In this document: positions 16,978 to 21,069 of the stretch, piece after piece | Numbering within the stretch: position 1 is the stretch's first letter | How the letters are laid out: each line of letters opens with the position of its first letter | Assembly: GCA_003427395.1 (NCBI GenBank) | Contig: BFEA01001228.1 | Coordinates: 45,342-66,410, forward strand | DNA length: 21,069 nucleotides | Reading direction: 5' to 3' | From: Chara braunii | Lineage: Eukaryota > Streptophyta > Charophyceae > Charales > Characeae | Position numbers and translations under genes: made by a program | The notes under the pieces: generated by a model | Told to the model about the DNA's origin: nothing | What the model saw: only the letters and a program-made list of their open reading frames with translations | Database searches by the model: none

Positions 16978-17400
16978 TCATACAAACATACATAGCCTTT
17001 GTCCCTTTGGGCACCCATATACACACAACCATGATACCGGCTGGGGGGGTCTATCAGGTATATGACAGGATATAAGTAGCTCCCGCTCGCCTAGCCTTGG
17101 GTAAGTTAGGGGAAGGATGGTAGGATGTGTCCGTGGGCGCTGGCTTGCCTTGCTTAGGTACTCCTGCTGGGTAGACTCTCTGGATTGGGCCCATAGAAGA
17201 TTGCATGAGCCGGCTGGGGGGGTTGGCCCAGCCTTGGTGCTTGTCCCTGCTATCTGGTCCAAGTTGCCCTTGATACTGGTAGAAGTGGTAGGGTGATGGT
17301 CCTGAGTGTCGGTCACACTGAGGTAGGATGGTAGGGACAGGGGGTGCACTAGGAGTACTAACGTGGAGATGGGTAGGGTAGGTGGCCTATCCTGTCAGGA
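16978..17400 (-). other. Unrecognised frame and short direct repeat
   Basis: A minus-strand frame (16978-17349, 123 codons) is Pro/Ser/Thr-rich with no motif; I do not call it a gene. The 14-mer ccggctgggggggt occurs at 17037-17050 and 17210-17223 in direct orientation. Confidence 0.4.
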
Positions 17401-17632
17401 CAACCATTGGCTGCCGCTGCCAGCAATCACCGCCAGTCTGGTCCTTGGCCTCTACAACACCCTGGACCTTTTGAACGAAAAAAAAAAAAAGACCTTGTAT
17501 TTCTTTTTAGGCAAAAGTGTAGCAGGCCCCAAAATGACTTAAATTTTTGCACCCTGTCTGCGCCAGTAATGCCCACTATACAAAAATGGTGAGAAAGGGT
17601 TTTCAAGGGCGCAAAACTCACACCAAAAGTTT

Positions 17633-17832
17633 CCTTCCCCGCTCCCCCTCTCGTTATCTCCCCCACTCGCTGTGGCTTCCCCACTCCCCCTGTCTGCCCC
17701 GCTTCCACGGCCTCTCCCGCTCCTGCTGCCTCCCCTGCTCCTGCTTTCTCCCCTGCTTCCCCGTCCTCCCCCACTCGTGCTGCCACCCCGATCCGCTCCT
17801 CCTGCCTCTCCCGCTCCCACTTCATCCCCCCC
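17633..17832. repeat. C/T-rich imperfect minisatellite
   Basis: Repeats of words such as 'cccctgctcctgct', 'cccgctcc' and 'tccccca'. The minus-strand Gly/Ala/Glu-rich translation is a by-product of this composition. Confidence 0.7.
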
Positions 17833-17877
17833 TCCTGCACACTGACGTGCACTTATGCTCGTGTTTTTTTTTTGGTG

Positions 17878-17989
17878 AATCAGTTAATCAATCAATCACT
17901 TAGTCAATCAATCAATCAGTTACACATAAACCAATCAATCAATTAGTTACGAATAAACCAATCAATCAATCTGTTACGCATAAACCAAT

Positions 17990-18071
<82 letters not shown>

Positions 18072-18098
18072 GTCAATCGGTCAATCAGTCAATCAGTC
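17878..18098. repeat. (CAAT)n array with embedded 27-bp minisatellite
   Basis: AATC tetranucleotide repeats. Near the start, a 27-bp unit 'gttac..ataaaccaatcaatc' occurs at 17919, 17946 and 17973, showing higher-order amplification. Confidence 0.93.
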
Positions 18099-18111
18099 AA
18101 TCTATTTTTTA

Positions 18112-18303
18112 TTTTTATTTTTTTAATACAGTGGGGGACCCTGCTACCCCTCCAAGGGAGCAATCCCCCCTCAATCCCCCCCCAATCCCCCCGCACAGGG
18201 CCCTGGCAGGTTCAGACTGGAACCGACTGTATGGGCGTACGAACGTTTGTCTGTCTATTCGAACAACCCGTACGCCAACCGCCCGTACATCGACTACACT
18301 GCC
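18112..18303. other. GC word block with GTACG words (copy 1)
   Basis: A T-rich stretch, then C-runs and GTACG/CGAAC words. The end segment (about 18226-18303) resembles 19037-19104 in direct orientation: 'tgtatgggc', GTACGG-type words, then 'cccgta.at..gactaca.tg'. Probably the end of a repeat element; no matching opposite end or target duplication identified. Confidence 0.55.
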
Positions 18304-18306
18304 CCA

Positions 18307-18369
18307 CGCAATCAATCAATCAATCTTTTTTTTTTTCCTGTTTTTTTTTTTGGGGGGAGGGGGTTGATG

Positions 18370-18423
<54 letters not shown>

Positions 18424-18424
18424 G

Positions 18425-18483
<59 letters not shown>

Positions 18484-18605
18484 TAATCAATCAATCAATC
18501 AACCAACCAACCAATCAACATATCAATCAATCAATCAACCGATCAATAAATCAATCAATCAAGCAATCAATTGATCGATTAATCAATCACTCAATCACTC
18601 CATCA
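18307..18605. repeat. Second (CAAT)n array
   Basis: A short start at 18307-18326, poly(T) and a G-run, then a long AATC array (18372-18605) that becomes degenerate on the right. Confidence 0.93.
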
Positions 18606-18675
18606 ATCAAACCTTTTTTTTCTTAATAACCCGATTTATTTATTTTTTTGTATTTGTTATTTGGAAAAACTACGT

Positions 18676-18843
18676 GGGAGTCACAAAAACGAGTTATATT
18701 GCATTATGGGCCGAGATACAGTTTCCAATTGCATTCCGAGCGATGTATACAACCCAGTTTTTTGGCCAGGTATGGTGTCTAAACTGCAATTGCAAACTGT
18801 ATATTGCCCCATAGTGCAATCATAACTCGTTTTTTTGACTCTA
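18676..18843. mobile_element. Foldback element F2 (imperfect hairpin)
   Basis: The left arm (18676-18736) and right arm (18784-18843) pair over about 60 bp with few mismatches. Shared blocks are 'gagtcac.aaaaacgagttat', 'attgca.tatggg' and 'atacagttt.caattgca', around a 47-nt centre. Non-coding. Its sequence is unrelated to F1. Likely a small foldback or hairpin-forming repeat; outer limits unresolved. Confidence 0.75.
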
Positions 18844-18899
18844 CTGAAGTAATTGTTAGTCTTTTTAAATTTTTATTTCTGTTTTTCCTTTTTTTATAT

Positions 18900-19104
18900 G
18901 TGGGAGGATACCCCCCGTCACCCGCACCCCCCCTGCTCCTCATTCCCCCGAGCCTCCCCCCCTCCCCGACGTCCACATACGGAGGGGCCAAAGTCGGTAT
19001 GGACGGGCCGTACGGACCAAAGGGGGTCAAACGGACAGTTGTATGGGCATCCGTACGGCTCGTTCCTGTACAATCCGTTCCCGTAAATGGGGACTACATT
19101 GACC
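18900..19104. other. GC word block with GTACGG words (copy 2)
   Basis: C-runs followed by GTACGG/CCGTACGG words, ending 'cccgtaaatggggactacat'. Its last ~68 bp match the end of the block at 18226-18303 in the same orientation. It follows F2 and may belong to the same composite element. Confidence 0.55.
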
Positions 19105-19806
19105 CAGCATGAAAGGCCATGGAGCTAAGACAACCTCTTCATAAAGTGCACGAGGATAATCGTGGCTCTTTTTTATACTTCTGGGCAGTGTCGTATCCCA
19201 ATTCATGGAAGGGGGTGTGTATGACTGGGGGGCGGTCATCGTTAACGAAATGTATGAACTGCCCATGATGACTGCTATCACAAAGAGCGGGAAGGCTTTC
19301 CCCCCACCTATTTTATTTGGCAGACTGGGGGGACACTTGTTGGGGAAGCACCCAATTGTTTAAATTTAAATTGTCATTAACCAAAAAGAAAGGAAAAAAA
19401 AGTGTCGAAACGCATGGGCAGTGCCTTGTGGCCGTTTTTGTACTTGAAAAACTTATTGTTTTTTTTGTCTTTTATTGCGATGGTCTCGTGGACGTTTATT
19501 GTCCGCGACTTGCGGGCATAACCATCCATAATGTAAGGAAAAAATAAAAATAAAATTAAAAACATAAACTTAACGGGTAACGTGGGTGGACCACATGTGC
19601 AATTGTGGGTGGATTCGGTGGGTATTTTGTGGTATGGGGGGGGGTTGGGGGGTAGATGTGGTGTGCTCAAAATTTCTTTTTTCTTTTGACCAGTCCATGG
19701 GGGGGTGTTCACGGTACTTGACCAACCTAGGGACAAATTTATTTTTCTTTTTTGATTCGACCTCAGGGTTGTGTAGCCCCGACCCAAACCACCCCAGTCC
19801 CACCAA
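19105..19806. other. Unassigned region
   Basis: AT-rich patches (about 19360-19380, 19540-19565) and G-runs (about 19628-19648, 19699-19706) without recognised genes. A small hairpin is suggested by 'cgtggac' and 'gtccgcg' around 19485-19510. Confidence 0.5.
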
Positions 19807-19918
19807 GACCTGCCACCAGGGGGTCTTGGAAGGACCCGAAAACTGTGTGACCGGTCACCGTGAACGGTTGTTCATGAATTTCGGGTCCTTTGGCAGGTCG
19901 TTCAGTAATCACTGAACG
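19807..19918. repeat. Nested inverted-repeat block
   Basis: gacctgcca (19807-19815) pairs with tggcaggtc (19891-19899). aaggacccgaaa (19830-19841) pairs with tttcgggtcctt (19879-19890). Between them lies the 12-bp palindrome gtgaccggtcac (19847-19858). A further 8-bp stem, cgttcagt/actgaacg, is at 19899-19918. Words GAACGG and CGGTCACC recur, in the style of the element end blocks further left. Confidence 0.85.
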
Positions 19919-19934
19919 AAATGGTGCCACCATG

Positions 19935-20369
19935 TCGGTCACCAGTGTCGACCCTGTGAACGTAATCGCTCGATCATTTGGTACAGCGTCTATGAACGGG
20001 AGACCACTAAAGAGCGGTGTGACGAACTGTTTTCCGTAGATGCTCGATTTTCTGCGCGACTATACTTGAAGGGTTGATTGAGAGGGGCCCAACCAATTAC
20101 ATGAATGCCCTCATCTTTTAGAAAAAGGGTCGTTCCACGACGGTTGCGAGTTGATCGCGCTTTAGCGAGCTCGAAAAATAATTGTTGCCATAGCTCCTTT
20201 CTTGTTGTGATGTGAGGAATGGGGAATTTTGGCGCGATCATCGCGCGGGGGAATCATTTTTTTTTAATTTTATTGAATTTCCAACTGAAGTTGAGCCCAT
20301 GCTAGTTCTCGGAATTTCCTTTTGTAATTAGGACTTAAATTAGGCTAGGAATTTGGGTGCATCGTAATA
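19935..20369. other. Unassigned region
   Basis: A minus-strand frame (19990-20241, 83 codons) shows no recognised motif. Otherwise nothing supported. Confidence 0.45.
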
Positions 20370-20790
20370 TTGCATGCAAGTGCACTGTTCTTCTTGCTTG
20401 CGCTCGCTCTACCGCCACAGGGTCCTTGCTCAAGCTTCTCTGTGCCTAAATCTCAAGCATAATGATTGTACTTCCCTTCTTGGCAGAGCACAAATGTAAC
20501 TGTAATTTTCTCCTTCTTGATATCTTCATCACGCCCTGCGCGCGCATATTTTCCTCGATCTTATTGGCCTGAACGATGCATTACTAGATCGATGCGTGGC
20601 GCGTGGCTACTTCCCCCATGCCGCAGCCCGACCGTGTAGTCGTAGGCATTGCCTTCCTTCTCTTTTCGTTCCACTTAGGCACAATCCCGACTATTTCGCT
20701 CGGACGCTCATGCTATAAATTTTGCAAGCGCGTTTAACTCTCTCTCTAATCAACTTTGCAGTTAGCGAGGTTGAGAGGATCGGCTAACGG
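20370..20790 (+). promoter_or_regulatory. Promoter-like module 2 (CCAAT, TATA)
   Basis: ATTGG at 20563-20567 and TATAAAT at 20714-20720, then 'gcaagcgcgtt' and a CT run. It is a diverged copy of the module at 14118-14660, in the same orientation 6.15 kb away. Upstream 'gtaact...tttctccttct' and 'gcatgcaa' are shared as well. No gene is visible in the ~270 bp left before the window ends. Confidence 0.5.
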
Positions 20791-20990
20791 ACAAGAGCGA
20801 GACGATGAGTAGGGAGTTGGGTGATCCGACGGCCTGGTGCTGGGTATGCGGGGTAATGCAAGGTTAACGTGTGGCTGCGAAGGATTGTGGCACACGGGCG
20901 AACCCGACTTGCATGCTCAGACTGAGCGTGGTGACAACTCTGTGTAGGTAATAGGTGCGAGGCGACGGACTGCCCACATCAGGTAGGTGG
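20791..20990. other. Sequence downstream of promoter-like module 2
   Basis: Mixed composition with no recognised gene; it would be transcribed leader if module 2 is a promoter. Confidence 0.4.
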
Positions 20991-21000
20991 AGAAAGAGAA

Positions 21001-21069
<69 letters not shown>
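20991..21069. repeat. (AG)n microsatellite at right edge
   Basis: AG run with AAAG interruptions, ending at the window limit. Confidence 0.97.

Noticed and set aside
17427-17852. Gly/Ala/Glu-rich 141-codon minus frame
   Set aside because: Product of the C/T-rich minisatellite; no domain outside it.
18129-18301. 173-bp element with CAGTG ends
   Set aside because: Both ends begin CAGTG when read inwards, but the flanks (ttttaata and ccccacgc) do not match.
17878-18605. CRISPR-like array
   Set aside because: Simple tetranucleotide repeats with no unique spacers; eukaryotic context.

Overview
The window is repeat-dense eukaryotic nuclear DNA: long (AG)n, (TA)n, (GT)n, (ATC)n, (TTG)n and (CAAT)n microsatellites, homopolymer runs, a decayed Ty3/gypsy-type retroelement, a tRNA-derived SINE-like repeat and several foldback/TIR elements. 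No intact conserved host gene is visible. The gag/pol words resemble retroelements I remember from charophyte green algae such as Chara; that is recollection, not a search result. Two N bases (2804, 4299) and an (AG)n tract at each end suggest a draft assembly piece broken at microsatellites.

Layout. 1-2290: (AG)n and two diverged direct repeats about 755 bp apart, otherwise unassigned. 2290-2571: SINE-like repeat on the minus strand. 3053-4435: a 16-bp inverted repeat, then a foldback element (F1) whose right arm is interrupted by TIR element A. 4849-6304: two related TIR elements (E1, E2), head to head around a (TA)n spacer, forming a giant imperfect palindrome. 6580-6856: truncated relative D, abutting a broken reverse transcriptase. 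6857-10547: gypsy-type pol and gag remnants on the minus strand, with gag split by the complete 488-bp element C. 10548-11740: probable retroelement leader with a tRNA-iMet-type primer binding site. 11740-14100: (ATC)n, a G-rich triplet, and an Asn-rich reading frame over a (TTG)n tract. 14118-14660 and 20370-20790: two diverged TATA/CCAAT promoter-like modules in the same orientation. 15.5-20.4 kb: unassigned frames, (CAAT)n arrays, a second foldback (F2) and more short-word GC blocks.

The main result is a group of small non-autonomous DNA transposons, probably hAT-like (A, C, E1, E2, partial D). Their AT-rich internal modules are shared. Their ends carry GC/CpG-rich blocks built from short self-complementary words that differ between copies: GTACG in A, GCGGTCG in C, CGTTCGG/GAACG in E1/E2, GTTGAAC in D. 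Element C has an 8-bp target duplication; removing C plus one duplicate restores one continuous gag frame. Element A also has an 8-bp duplication, and removing it rejoins the arm of F1. The gypsy copy is dead: its in-frame stops are mostly TAG, several at positions expected to be Gln, which fits C-to-T decay.
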